DNA of 37,508 nt from Palsa-1392 sp036493915. GTDB taxonomy: Bacteria; Verrucomicrobiota; Verrucomicrobiia; Chthoniobacterales; UBA10450. Positions 26,435 to 35,281 of this stretch are shown here, piece by piece; position 1 is the stretch's first letter, and each line of letters starts with the position of its first letter. The notes beneath the pieces were generated by a model. The model saw only the letters and a list, made by a program, of their open reading frames with translations, had not been told where the DNA came from and did not search any database. A program made the translations under genes and the position numbers. The DNA lies in assembly GCA_036493915.1 (NCBI GenBank), contig DASXPA010000162.1, positions 1-37,508 of the forward strand. Reading direction: 5' to 3'.

Positions 26435-28741
26435 TTACGGGACGGTCTGATTCGTGCCGCCCGGGTCAAAATTCAAATCGAAACTGAATTTTGGAAAAGC
26501 CTTCAGGGTGAAGGTGAGAAGCACACCGTATTCCTTGACGCCGGCGTTGTTGCGGACGATCGCGCCTAACGACGCCACCCAGCTGGTGAGGTCACGATAG
26601 ATAGTGTAGCGCTGCTGCTCGACGATGTTGGTGGTGGCTTCGTATTGTTCGTAGGCGCTCACCCCCCAGTTGTCGTCGATCCGCCAGTAGCCGCCAATGG
26701 TGATGAGGCTGCTGTCGAGGAAATTAGGATTGTCGTTGAGGTAGCGGTGGCCGAGGATGAACTGGGTGTTTGCCGTCGGCTGGAAGCGGATGCTGCTGTC
26801 AACTTCGGTGAAGCCTTTATCGAGCAAGGGCAGCTGAGAATCGATCACGAGCGACGCCCACGGGAGGGGGGTAAAGGTGAGTTTGTTGAAGACGTTGGAG
26901 TACTGGGTGCGATCAAAGGGATTGTCGATATTGACGTCGAAATAGGTGTCCAGCTCGAGCCAGTTGACGGTCGTGTCGTCGCGCCGCGTCTGGAGGCGAT
27001 TGCGCACGCCGACGCGCGCAATCGTCCAGTTATCGAGAGAATCGATCGACGTGTATTCGGGGAAATCGATCGGGCGAAGCTTGGTCGTCGGCTGGGTACG
27101 ATCAAATTGCAAAATCGACAACGGATCCGAGGTCGGGTCGGAGACGTAGGAAAAATTCACATACGGCTGAATGATGTGGCGGAGGCCATCGAGGCCAATC
27201 GCCCGCGTCTGCACCTGCTCCCAGGTACGCGAAATTTTGAAAGACGCTTCGAGGCCGGCATTGAAAATCGCGCGGAAGGTGTCGCCCTCGAGGACGAGGG
27301 GCACATTGGTTCGCGTGACGGGATCAAAGCCCGGATTCGGGAGTGGGAATTCCGGCAAAGACGAATCCGCCCCGGCGGGAAAAATCGTCGGACCGAGATC
27401 GCGCGTTTGGCTGTAATAGGTTTCGCGAAATCCAATTCGCGGCACGAGTGAGAGCCAGCCGAAATAAGTCTTCGGGTAGGTCAGCTGATGGAATGTATCG
27501 ACCCGAAAAACACTGTAGTTCTCGAAGGTTGAAACGTCCGGAAAACTCCGTCGCAATTCTGCGGCGCTCGTCTCGCTCTCGTAAAAGATGCCGCCAAAAA
27601 GTGGCGTTCGCTGCACGTCGAGATCAATTTCCGGAAGGCGCTCGGTCGTTTCAAAAAAGGAATTGAGCTGGTAACGCGCATAGGCGCTAAGCGCATAAAA
27701 CGAGCCCGTTTGCGTGAGGGCAACATTGTTATCCGGTATTGGATTAACCCGAAATTCCGACGGGAAAAAATCCTGGAGGATGAATGGGTCGCTCACCTTC
27801 GTGATATCCGCCGTCGCCTCGAGACTATCGGTGATCTCGGTCCGGTTCTGGAGCGAGAGCCGATAACGACCGGTCGGGATCGCGCCGCGTGGAAGGGTCG
27901 TGCGGTTGAGCAGCGGGTTCTGATCCTGCAGATAGTATGCGCTGATCTTGGCTTCGTTCTCGCCCGCGGTGTCGCTCTTGGTTTCGCTCTTCCCTTTCGC
28001 TTTATCGTCTTTCCCGTAACGAATGACCGAGTCGAACCCGATCGCTTCGCCGCGCCGGCTGCGATAATCGAGCTTCAGCGTGGTGCTGATTTTTTCCCCG
28101 ATCGGAAAGGTGATCCGCCCGAGGAGCGACGGGCCCCACGAGCTGAGAAAGGCCGGCGCGATTGCATAGCTGAAGGATTGATCGAGCGACTGGTAAAGAT
28201 ATGGCCACCAAAAGATCGGAACTTTCCCGATGTAGAGTGCGACGTTTTTCAAAATGACGCGGTCGTTCTCATAAATTCGCACGCTCTTCGCTTTCAGGTG
28301 AAAATCCGGCGTCGCGGAATCGTCGGTCGTGAAGGTGCCGTTTCTGATTTGATATTCTTCGTCCGAAGCGCTCGTGATCGACTCGCCGGAGAGAAGATAA
28401 GGGTAGGTGCCCGAGCGCATGTTGTGCGCCTGCACGGCCTTGGTGTCGATGTTGTAGGTGGCGGTCTCGCCGAGGTAGAGCGAGACGCCGCGATAGATGC
28501 GCACGTGGCCTTTGAGGAGCAGCTCGTGCTTGGCCGAGTCGTATTGGGCGAAATCGGAGTAAATGTCGGTGTCGCCGAAATGGATGGCGACGTTGTCGCG
28601 CGCGGTCGCGATGCCGTTGTGGTAAGTGGTCTGGCCAGTCGAGTTGATCTCGATCGGTAGCTTGCCCGGCCCTTCGAGATCCTGAGCGAGAGCGAAGCGG
28701 GCGCCGACAAGATAGAAGAGCAGGAAAACCAGCTTGCGCAT
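26435..28741 (-). CDS. lptD: LPS-assembly outer-membrane protein LptD
   Basis: This is the outer-membrane translocon barrel that inserts lipopolysaccharide with LptE. A signal peptide (MRKLVF plus a hydrophobic stretch, cleavage near FALA-Q, residue 19) is followed by an OstA/LptA-type jellyroll (about 25-190: GNGI-like repeats such as YHNGIATARDNVAIHFGD and LLLKGHVRIYRG). The C-terminal barrel (about 230-768) is rich in alternating aromatic strands. The ATG at 28741 is chosen because it opens the signal peptide; a longer frame to 28933 adds a Ser/Pro/Arg-rich tract without a signal. It shows that the organism makes LPS and is diderm. One dispersed motif lies near the 3' end, and 2.5 kb upstream of it has none. 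Confidence 0.9.
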   Translation of the reverse strand: MRKLVFLLFYLVGARFALAQDLEGPGKLPIEINSTGQTTYHNGIATARDNVAIHFGDTDIYSDFAQYDSAKHELLLKGHVRIYRGVSLYLGETATYNIDTKAVQAHNMRSGTYPYLLSGESITSASDEEYQIRNGTFTTDDSATPDFHLKAKSVRIYENDRVILKNVALYIGKVPIFWWPYLYQSLDQSFSYAIAPAFLSSWGPSLLGRITFPIGEKISTTLKLDYRSRRGEAIGFDSVIRYGKDDKAKGKSETKSDTAGENEAKISAYYLQDQNPLLNRTTLPRGAIPTGRYRLSLQNRTEITDSLEATADITKVSDPFILQDFFPSEFRVNPIPDNNVALTQTGSFYALSAYARYQLNSFFETTERLPEIDLDVQRTPLFGGIFYESETSAAELRRSFPDVSTFENYSVFRVDTFHQLTYPKTYFGWLSLVPRIGFRETYYSQTRDLGPTIFPAGADSSLPEFPLPNPGFDPVTRTNVPLVLEGDTFRAIFNAGLEASFKISRTWEQVQTRAIGLDGLRHIIQPYVNFSYVSDPTSDPLSILQFDRTQPTTKLRPIDFPEYTSIDSLDNWTIARVGVRNRLQTRRDDTTVNWLELDTYFDVNIDNPFDRTQYSNVFNKLTFTPLPWASLVIDSQLPLLDKGFTEVDSSIRFQPTANTQFILGHRYLNDNPNFLDSSLITIGGYWRIDDNWGVSAYEQYEATTNIVEQQRYTIYRDLTSWVASLGAIVRNNAGVKEYGVLLTFTLKAFPKFSFDLNFDPGGTNQTVP

Positions 28742-28823
28742 CGCGGACGCCGAAGGTAGCGGTGGCAGGAAGGGTTGCAAAGGGGAAAAGGGTCGCACCA
28801 ATCGGGCGAAACCAATCCTGACG

Positions 28824-28869
28824 CTGCTCCTACTCGTGCTCCGTCTTTTGAAAGCGGGATCAGGAGCAG
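28824..28869. other. Inverted repeat in the lptD upstream region
   Basis: CTGCTCCT (28824-28831) and AGGAGCAG (28862-28869) flank a 30-nt spacer, within a purine/pyrimidine-skewed stretch between the ketosynthase-partner gene and lptD. It could be a terminator of the former or part of the lptD promoter region. No strong promoter is recognisable in 28742-28990. Confidence 0.3.
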
Positions 28870-28990
28870 GAGGAGGACTAAAGCCGTCTAACTGCGCAGA
28901 AGGGAGCCGGCAACCTGCCCGACTAATCCGCACGCCGTCACGCGTTGCCGAACACTTGCGGCTTGGGGAGGAATTTGAGGTCGCCGCTCC

Positions 28991-30124
28991 CTAAATACGC
29001 AGGGTGAGCGCTGCGACTTGCTGGTTCAATCCGCAGGTCGACACGACCGCACGACGCCACGCTTCGCCCGGGGGTTTGCGTGCTGTCGTTAGGCCGAAGC
29101 CTTTCGGAATCCCTAACAATGGGGGAAGTTCCTGTCGTCGGAGTGCGAGTACCGCGCAAATCGTTTGCCATATCCCGCTCGCCGCGACGCTTTCCCCTAC
29201 GGCTGGCTTCATGGTGTAAACCGCCGCCTTCGGAAAATGTTTCGCCGCCACGCTCCGCTCCGCCGCGTCGATAAAGGTCCCATTCGCGCTCGCCAGAAAG
29301 AGGTCGACGGAATCATTAGGCGCAAGGTCGCGCGCGATCGCCTCCAGTTGCCCCGCGAGTTCGCGTTGCCGAGCAAAATTGCCCCCGGGATGAATCTGCT
29401 CGATCTCCACTGCCTCGCCCTCGCGCGCTACCAAGACCGCCCCCGCTCCTTCGCTCAGGATGGTCCCGTGCGCTACTTGCGCGAAGGGCGCGATCGGCGG
29501 GGCCGCTCGCAACAGCCGCCAGCGCCGGTAGGCGTCACAGAGCAACCAATCCAATTCCTCCGCACCCACCACCAGACAGCGATCGAGCTCCGGATTCACC
29601 ATCATCAGATCCTCCGCCATCCGTAGCGCCAGCAGCCCGACCGCGCCATCGCCGACCAGCGTGTAACTCGCGCCCGTGATCCCGAGAATTGCCGCGAGAT
29701 GACTCGCCGGCGCATTGAAGACCGTTTCGGGAAACAAGAGCGGGCTCGCCGTCTGCGCGCCGGACTGCACGATCTCGTGAAAAAAGCGCTTCGTATAAAT
29801 GACGCCACCGTTTGAAATTGCGAAGACGAGCGCCGTCCGGCCGGCGCTCGCTTCGTCGAGCTCAACGGCGGCGTCGTGCAAGGCCGCTAATCCCGCCACC
29901 ACCGCGAAGCGCGAAATCGCACTCGATCTTCGGAGCCGCGGATGGCGCGAGGCTTCCGCGCTCACTTCCTGCGGAACCGGAAAACCTTCCAAGCCTTTTT
30001 CGCCGGGGCCTTGGCCTAACGACTTCGCTGCGGCGCTCTCGCCCGCCTGCAGTTTTTCCCAGACGCCATCCAGGGTGCTTCCGAGCGGTGTCACCCAGCC
30101 GAGCCCAGCGAGCCGCATGCTCAC
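28991..30124 (-). CDS. Inactive beta-ketoacyl synthase homologue (chain-length-factor-like)
   Basis: This has the thiolase fold of ketosynthases, but all three catalytic residues are missing. Where the active Cys should be, the sequence reads TLVGDGAVGLL (Asp159/Gly160). The first His site reads ASANGTFIDAAE (Asn281). The second reads MKPAVGESVAASG (Glu311). This is the pattern of a KS-beta/chain-length factor that only shapes the pocket of an active partner. A GTG at 30124 overlaps the stop of the active ketosynthase by four bases (GTGA); ATG at 30118 is an alternative. Stoichiometric heterodimerisation with that partner is the natural inference. Length 377 aa. The product is unknown because no carrier protein, reductase or acyltransferase gene is in the window. 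Confidence 0.82.
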   Translation of the reverse strand: MSMRLAGLGWVTPLGSTLDGVWEKLQAGESAAAKSLGQGPGEKGLEGFPVPQEVSAEASRHPRLRRSSAISRFAVVAGLAALHDAAVELDEASAGRTALVFAISNGGVIYTKRFFHEIVQSGAQTASPLLFPETVFNAPASHLAAILGITGASYTLVGDGAVGLLALRMAEDLMMVNPELDRCLVVGAEELDWLLCDAYRRWRLLRAAPPIAPFAQVAHGTILSEGAGAVLVAREGEAVEIEQIHPGGNFARQRELAGQLEAIARDLAPNDSVDLFLASANGTFIDAAERSVAAKHFPKAAVYTMKPAVGESVAASGIWQTICAVLALRRQELPPLLGIPKGFGLTTARKPPGEAWRRAVVSTCGLNQQVAALTLRI

Positions 30125-31350
30125 GCCGCCAGGTCCTCGGGCGTTTCGAGCACGATCGTCGCGTTCGTGCCGCCGAAGCCGAACGAATTCGAAAGCGCCA
30201 CCCGCGCGTCGCCTGCGGTCCGCGGCTCGTTCGCCACAATCTCGAGAGCGAGATCGGGATCGCCGGCGCGGAAGTTAAGATTTGCCGGGAGCAAACCGTG
30301 ACGCAATGCGAGCAGGGTAATTACCGCCTCGATCGCGCCGGCTCCGCCTAACGAGTGCCCCATCATTCCCTTCGTCGAGCTTACCGGCACGGGACCGAGC
30401 AGCTCGATGATGGCCCGCCCTTCTGCAGCATCGTTAAAAGGAGTCGCCGTCCCGTGCGCGTTGACGTAATCGATCTCGTTAGGCGCGCGACCGGCGCTCG
30501 CCAGTGCGCGTTCCATCGCCCGGCGTGGTCCGATTCCGGAAGGATGCGGCTGGGTCAGGTGATGGTTATCAGTGGAGATGCCGTAGCCGGTAATTTCGCC
30601 GAGCACGTCGGCGCCGCGCGCTCGCGCGAGCTCGAGAGTTTCGAGCGCGAGAAGGGCCCCGCCTTCACCAAGAACCAACCCGCTGCGCTGCCGATCGAAG
30701 GGGCGGCATTTCTCCGGAGTGGCTGCCTGCAGCGAATCGAATCCGACAAAGACCAGCTCCGAAAGCGCGTCATAGCCGCCAGCTAAAATGCGTTCGTAGC
30801 GACCTGAACGAATGCACTCGAAGGCATGACCAATCGCATTGTTGCCGGACGCGCAGGCGTTCGCGATTACCTGGCAGGGCGCCGCGAGGCCGGACGCTTC
30901 GAGTGCGTCGATGGCTGCTTTTTGCGGAGGATAATTCGCGATCCACGAAGGCACCTGACGCGTCTGCACGTCGGGCTGCTGGAGGGCGCGATAATATTGT
31001 TCGCCAAAACTCATCCCCCCGCTGGTCGTGCCGACGACCACCAGATCCGGTCGAAAGTCGGGCGCCTGCGCGAGCAATTCCTGGAGCGCAGTAATCATCA
31101 TTCGCGAGACGCGATGCAGGCGCCGCGCTTTGCGATCGTTAGGCACGACCTCCGCTAACCATCGATCGTCCACCTGACCCGCGGTCGTGCAACGACATTG
31201 CGCGACGGAAAAGCGCGTCACCGGCGAGATGCAATCGCGCGCCTCGCGCAGCGCTCTGCGTGTCGCCTCGAGCCCCGCTCCGAGCGGACTTACCACGCCC
31301 GCCGCGACGACCGCAACACGCGAAGGCTTTTCGTTTCGCTGGCGGTTCAT
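30121..31350 (-). CDS. Beta-ketoacyl-ACP synthase (FabF-like, KS-alpha)
   Basis: This is an active condensing enzyme that extends an acyl chain with a malonyl unit. The catalytic triad is intact: Cys166 in NACASGNNAIG, His299 in NAHGTATPFND and His332 in KGMMGHSLGGAGA. Lys327 is also in place, and the C-terminal NSFGFGGTNA (about 388-397) is typical. Length (409 aa) is normal. It starts 18 bp after purL and overlaps the inactive homologue by 4 bp, so the order is purL > KS > KS partner. It is more like the KS-alpha of type II polyketide or aryl-polyene systems than a lone housekeeping FabF because of the partner gene, but a specialised fatty-acid role cannot be excluded. Confidence 0.88.
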   Translation of the reverse strand: MNRQRNEKPSRVAVVAAGVVSPLGAGLEATRRALREARDCISPVTRFSVAQCRCTTAGQVDDRWLAEVVPNDRKARRLHRVSRMMITALQELLAQAPDFRPDLVVVGTTSGGMSFGEQYYRALQQPDVQTRQVPSWIANYPPQKAAIDALEASGLAAPCQVIANACASGNNAIGHAFECIRSGRYERILAGGYDALSELVFVGFDSLQAATPEKCRPFDRQRSGLVLGEGGALLALETLELARARGADVLGEITGYGISTDNHHLTQPHPSGIGPRRAMERALASAGRAPNEIDYVNAHGTATPFNDAAEGRAIIELLGPVPVSSTKGMMGHSLGGAGAIEAVITLLALRHGLLPANLNFRAGDPDLALEIVANEPRTAGDARVALSNSFGFGGTNATIVLETPEDLAA

Positions 31351-31368
31351 CTCGGCAAACGAGCTTCT

Positions 31369-33636
31369 TTAGCGCAACGGTTCTTCTCCCAGATGGTTTG
31401 CGATCGCGTTCCACCAGTCGGCGAAAATTTCATCGATCGGCCAGGATAATGTCTGCCCAGCGGCGCTGATCTTGAGCGCGTCGCCGCCGACGATACCAAG
31501 GCACTGGGCCAGGACTTCACGTTCTTCTAATAAGTGCAGCACGTTGTTGATCGCTTCGCTGCCGACGGAAATGACGATACGCGACTGCGATTCATTGAAG
31601 AGGAGGCAGTCGAGCCGGATGCCGCCGGCGGCGCTCAGATCGATCTCCGCGCCTAACGAACCTTCGGGATTGAAACAGCATTCCGCCAGCGCGACCGCGA
31701 GGCCGCCTTCGCTGCAATCGTGCGCGCTACGGATGTGGCCGGCGCGGATGAGTTCGCGGAGCGCACCGTGCACCGCGCGCTCACGCGCGAAATCGAGCCG
31801 CGGCGGCCGGCCCGCTTTGCGGCTGTGGATGACCTTGAGGAAATGGGAGCCACCCATTTCGTCGCCAAAATCCCCCAGCAAAATCACGACATCGCCGGCG
31901 GCCTTAAAGTGCTGCGTCGTGATCCACCCTTCGCGCTCGATCACACCGACCATCGCAACCGTCGGCGTCGGATCTACTACGCCGGCAGGACTCTCGTTGT
32001 AGAGCGAAACATTCCCGCCGATGACTGGCGTGTCGAACTCGCGGCAGGCTTCGGCCATGCCTTCCACCGCTTCGCGCAATTGCCAGAAATTTTCCGGCTT
32101 GTAGGGATTTCCGAAATTAAGGTTGTCCGAAATCGCGAGCGGCACGGCCCCGGAGCAGGTGAGATTGCGCGCCGCTTCGGCGACCGCGATGCGGCCCCCT
32201 TCGCGCGGATCGAGCCGGCAGTAGAGCGAATTGCAATCGGTCGTGGCGGCGAGAAACTTGTTCGCCTCGCGCAGGTGAAAGACGGCCGCATCCGAACCCG
32301 GTCTAACGACCGTGCCGGTGCGGACCATGTGGTCGTATTGGCGATAGACCCAGTTCTTCGAAGCGATCGACGGATCGCGGAGAAGCTGTCGAAGATTTTC
32401 AACCGCGGATTTCGCGGATGGCGCGGATATTTCTTGAAGCAATTCTTTATCCGCGTCATCCGTCCTTGGTTTCTCTGCTTCCCGCGTATAGAGCGGCGCT
32501 TCATCTGCCAACGGCTTCGCCGGAATCTCTGCGGCAACTGCGCCGTCATCGAGCACGCGCATCATGCCGTTGTCCGTGACCCGGCCGATTTCTGCGCAGG
32601 GCACATCCCATTTTTCAAAAATCCGCCTAACGACCTCCTCCCTGCCTTTGCGCGCGATGATGAGCATTCGCTCCTGCGATTCGCTGAGCAGAATTTCGTA
32701 AGGCGTCATCCCGGTTTCGCGTTTCGGCACTTTCGCGAGATCGATCTCGACCCCAGTGCCCCCGCGGCTGGCGGTCTCGCAGGTCGAGCAGGTGAGCCCG
32801 GCCGCGCCCATATCCTGAATCCCGGCGACGGCATCCGTCGCGAGCAATTCGAGGCAGGCTTCGAGGAGAAGCTTCTCTTTGAAAGGATCGCCCACCTGCA
32901 CCGCCGGCCGATCCTCGCGCGATTCCTCGGTCAACTCGCGGGAGGCGAAGGCCGCGCCCGCCAGTCCGTCACGACCGGTCTCGGCCCCGACATAGAAAAC
33001 CGGATTGCCCACGCCGCTGGCCGCCCCGCGCGCCAGTTGTTCGTGCCGGAGACTTCCAAGACAAAAGACATTCACCAACGGATTGCCTTCGAAGCTTTCG
33101 TCGAAATAGATTTCACCGCCGATCGTGGGCACGCCGATACAGTTGCCATAGTGCGCGATCCCTTCGACGACGCCGGTGAAAAGGCGGCGGTTCGTGGCGA
33201 CGTTCTTCGATTCCCCGTCGATCGGTCCGAAGCGGAGCGAGTTCAGACAAAACTCCGGGCGCGCGCCCATTGTGAAGATGTCGCGAATGATTCCGCCCAC
33301 GCCCGTGGCCGCGCCTTGGAATGGCTCAATCGCACTCGGATGATTGTGCGACTCGATTTTGAAGCAGACCGCCCAGCCATCGCCGATGTCGACGACACCT
33401 GCATTTTCTTCGCCCGCTTTCACGAGGATGTTTGGCCCGCTGGTGGGAAATTTCTTCAGCTCCCGGCGCGAGTTTTTGTAGGAGCAATGCTCGCTCCACA
33501 TGACGGAGAAAATCCCCAGCTCGGTAAAGTTCGGTTCGCGTCCGAGAATTTTCTCGATGCGCGCAAATTCCTCCATCGTCAGGCCATGTTGCGCGACGAC
33601 TTCAGACGTGACGATCGGATCGAGGACGGCCGGCAT
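31369..33636 (-). CDS. purL: Phosphoribosylformylglycinamidine synthase subunit PurL
   Basis: This catalyses the fourth step of purine synthesis with PurQ and PurS (small-type PurL, 755 aa). The catalytic His50 is in SEHCSYKNSRRELK. The ATP/metal-binding regions are clear (ESHNHPSAIEPFQGAATGVGG, about 94-114; the second PurL half repeats the fold from about residue 425). The linker between the halves (about residues 392-411) is encoded by a REP-like hairpin at 32404-32462. The ATG at 33636 gives a usual N-terminus. No purS or purQ is adjacent. A diverged copy of its last 95 or so codons exists as a pseudogene at 34969-35262. Two dispersed motifs (VR and SLG) lie inside. Confidence 0.95.
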   Translation of the reverse strand: MPAVLDPIVTSEVVAQHGLTMEEFARIEKILGREPNFTELGIFSVMWSEHCSYKNSRRELKKFPTSGPNILVKAGEENAGVVDIGDGWAVCFKIESHNHPSAIEPFQGAATGVGGIIRDIFTMGARPEFCLNSLRFGPIDGESKNVATNRRLFTGVVEGIAHYGNCIGVPTIGGEIYFDESFEGNPLVNVFCLGSLRHEQLARGAASGVGNPVFYVGAETGRDGLAGAAFASRELTEESREDRPAVQVGDPFKEKLLLEACLELLATDAVAGIQDMGAAGLTCSTCETASRGGTGVEIDLAKVPKRETGMTPYEILLSESQERMLIIARKGREEVVRRIFEKWDVPCAEIGRVTDNGMMRVLDDGAVAAEIPAKPLADEAPLYTREAEKPRTDDADKELLQEISAPSAKSAVENLRQLLRDPSIASKNWVYRQYDHMVRTGTVVRPGSDAAVFHLREANKFLAATTDCNSLYCRLDPREGGRIAVAEAARNLTCSGAVPLAISDNLNFGNPYKPENFWQLREAVEGMAEACREFDTPVIGGNVSLYNESPAGVVDPTPTVAMVGVIEREGWITTQHFKAAGDVVILLGDFGDEMGGSHFLKVIHSRKAGRPPRLDFARERAVHGALRELIRAGHIRSAHDCSEGGLAVALAECCFNPEGSLGAEIDLSAAGGIRLDCLLFNESQSRIVISVGSEAINNVLHLLEEREVLAQCLGIVGGDALKISAAGQTLSWPIDEIFADWWNAIANHLGEEPLR
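32404..32462. repeat. REP-like palindromic element inside purL
   Basis: Three CGCGGAT units at a 9-nt period (32404, 32413, 32422) are followed by ATCCGCG and ATCCG. The sequence 32415-32429 pairs with 32448-32462 as a 15-bp stem with one G-U pair and an 18-nt loop. It is translated in frame as the variable linker of PurL. Similar CGCGGAT-rich palindromes are common intergenic repeats in some Verrucomicrobia and Planctomycetes (recollection). Confidence 0.65.
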
Positions 33637-33715
33637 GAGAAGCGCACGTTAGCTGCCCTCACCGGTGACTCAAATGACGCGTTTGCCGGGGCGGTTGTTT
33701 TGCTAGCTTAGGCTC

Positions 33716-34222
33716 GTGGACCTTTCGACGATCGCCAATGTCGCGACCGCCCTCACCGTCCTGACCGGTGTCGCTTTTGGCCTTATCGAGATGCGCCGGG
33801 CCCGGCGCGATCGCGAAGAACGCGCCGCATTTACCGCCGTGCAGGCGCTCATGACTCCCGAATGGATGAGTTCCTCCATGATCGTCGCCTCCATCCCCGA
33901 CGGCACGAGCGCGCAAGAGCTGGAGCAGGACCCGCGCACCCTCGAGGCCACGCTCAAGATCGCGACCATTATGGAAGGACTCGGCTATTCGGTCTTTGCC
34001 CGAATCATCCCGCTCTCGGTGGCTGATGATCTCGTCGGCGGAATGGCCCGGATCGCCTGGCGCAAATTCCGCCCCTTTGTGGAGGAGGAACGGGAACGCA
34101 CCGGCACACAAAAGAGCTGGGAATGGTTTCAATGGTTGGCCGATCAGCTCGATCGGCACGGCCGGAGCAAGACCAGTTTGCAGGTCGGCGCGCCGATCGC
34201 TTATCGCGATTGGAAACCGTAG
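33716..34222 (+). CDS. Hypothetical membrane-anchored protein, 168 aa
   Basis: I do not recognise a named function. A GTG at 33716 opens a single N-terminal helix (about residues 6-24, ATALTVLTGVAFGLIEM), followed by a basic stretch and a helical, charged cytoplasmic domain (about 30-168) ending in a hydrophilic tail. The architecture resembles small DUF4760-like anchored proteins. It is divergent from purL across 79 bp, so promoters for both must lie there. A dispersed motif lies directly after the stop. No partner gene suggests its role. Confidence 0.65.
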   Translation: MDLSTIANVATALTVLTGVAFGLIEMRRARRDREERAAFTAVQALMTPEWMSSSMIVASIPDGTSAQELEQDPRTLEATLKIATIMEGLGYSVFARIIPLSVADDLVGGMARIAWRKFRPFVEEERERTGTQKSWEWFQWLADQLDRHGRSKTSLQVGAPIAYRDWKP

Positions 34223-34236
34223 GCCCTAACGAACTC

Positions 34237-34383
34237 TCAGCGTCCGATGAGAATGAGAATGCCCGCGATCAGGGCCACGATCGCTGGCACAACGCCAAGC
34301 GGCACACCGGCCAGACCGACGATGCCGACGAGGATCAAATAAATCGCGAGCAGGATCATCCCGATGCTTTTGTTGAAGTTCAT
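34237..34383 (-). CDS. Small two-helix membrane protein, 48 aa
   Basis: A very hydrophobic short protein: MNFNKSIG, then two membrane helices (about residues 8-25 and 28-46) separated by a Gly/Pro turn, ending IGR. The ATG at 34383 is preferred; a longer in-frame start at 34419 adds 12 polar residues. It ends facing the preceding gene with 14 bp between stops. Small proteins of this shape are common and of unknown function. Confidence 0.5.
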   Translation of the reverse strand: MNFNKSIGMILLAIYLILVGIVGLAGVPLGVVPAIVALIAGILILIGR

Positions 34384-34543
34384 GCCGCGCATCCTGCGGA
34401 AAGTCGGCGCGTCTTGCACGCCTTATTTCAGTGGCGCGCGTTGAAGCCAACATCGCCATCGAGCGCAACGCCAAGCGTTGCCTCAGCAGAGGATCATGAA
34501 TCTAACCCTGACCGTGAGGAAACGCGTGTCCCGGGAAAATTCG

Positions 34544-34972
34544 TTAGGCGATAGCGGAACGCGGCGGCTCAATGGCGGCGGGGCGCGGCGATGCAGTCGC
34601 GCGACACGCCGGGCATATCCCGTGGGAAGATCGCACGTCGTGCTTGCGCTTCAGGTATTGCTCGAAAGCAACCCACTCGCCTTGCACGTCCACCTTGCGG
34701 CACCAGGCGCAGACCTGAATGAAGTTTTCCAGAACTCGGATCCGGCGAAAAACCCAGAGCGTCGCCGCGATCACCGCGGTTGCGACAAGCAGGACAATGA
34801 TTGCTTCGAACCAGAACTCTTGTGGCCGCAGCGGTGTCTTGAGAGCGCCGAGATATCGAAACGGAATGTCCACATACTCATCGAGCCAGAGGACCAGCCA
34901 GACCACGGAAAAGCCCGCCACCTCGATGCCAAGAACGACTTTTTCGTAGAAGTGCTGTTGCTCGATTTTCAT
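34544..34972 (-). CDS. Membrane protein with C-terminal CxxC...CxxC zinc-ribbon-like motif
   Basis: A 142-residue protein with two membrane helices (about 12-30 and 56-75) and a soluble tail. The tail carries Cys88-Ala-Trp-Cys91 and SHGICPAC (Cys120, Cys123). The same spacing, with W and SHGICP, occurs at the ends of many bacterial PAS-kinase and response proteins, where it probably binds zinc. The ATG at 34972 follows a good AGGAG and overlaps the stop of the purL fragment (ATGA). A longer frame to 35218 is out of phase with that fragment and is rejected. The TAA stop lies inside a TCGTTAGG copy. The function is unknown. Confidence 0.7.
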   Translation of the reverse strand: MKIEQQHFYEKVVLGIEVAGFSVVWLVLWLDEYVDIPFRYLGALKTPLRPQEFWFEAIIVLLVATAVIAATLWVFRRIRVLENFIQVCAWCRKVDVQGEWVAFEQYLKRKHDVRSSHGICPACRATASPRPAAIEPPRSAIA

Positions 34973-35262
34973 CGCAGCTCCTCTCCGGGATGCCTGGCGA
35001 TCGCATTTTTCCAATCGTCGTGAACTTCTCCTAACGGCCAGCGCAGAGACTCGCACGCTGCCGAAATTTTCAGCTCGTCGTCCCCGACCGTGCCGAGTCG
35101 CTGCGCCCGCACTCCGCGCTCCTGCAATAACTGCATCATCTTTTCCGCCTCCTCGTCGATGCGAGATATGACAGCGCGCGACTCCGATTCGTTGAAAAGC
35201 AGTTGGTCGAGGCGCCATTTTGCTTTCCGCTCATCTCGATCACTGTGCCTAACGAATCGACG
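34969..35262 (-). pseudogene. Diverged 3' fragment of purL, frameshifted
   Basis: Translating the minus strand gives SLGTVIEMSGKQNG in one frame and then RLDQLLFNESESRAVIS, LGTVGDDELKISAA and WPLGEVHDDWKNAIARHPGEELR-stop in another. These align with the last 95 or so residues of the intact PurL (SLGAEIDLSAAGG, RLDCLLFNESQSRIVIS, LGIVGGDALKISAA, WPIDEIFADWWNAIANHLGEEPLR). A frameshift falls near 35215-35225. Homology stops near 35262, so most of the gene is gone. Divergence is high, so this is an old duplicate or the relic of a second purL. The motif copy at the same place in both (31652 and 35248) is conserved. It overlaps the next gene's start. Confidence 0.85.
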
Positions 35263-35281
35263 AAGAGGGAATAGGTTTAGG

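Noticed and set aside
31720..33711. Very long open frame (over 660 codons) antisense to purL
   Set aside because: GC-rich codon usage of purL keeps the opposite strand open; the translation is Arg/His/Asp-rich without any recognisable domain, while purL on the other strand is unmistakable. The same applies to 5201-6421 (antisense to the amylase) and 27710-28660 (antisense to lptD).
34544..35218. Longer frame for the CxxC membrane protein
   Set aside because: The extra 82 residues are an out-of-frame reading of the purL relic; ATG at 34972 has a good ribosome-binding site.
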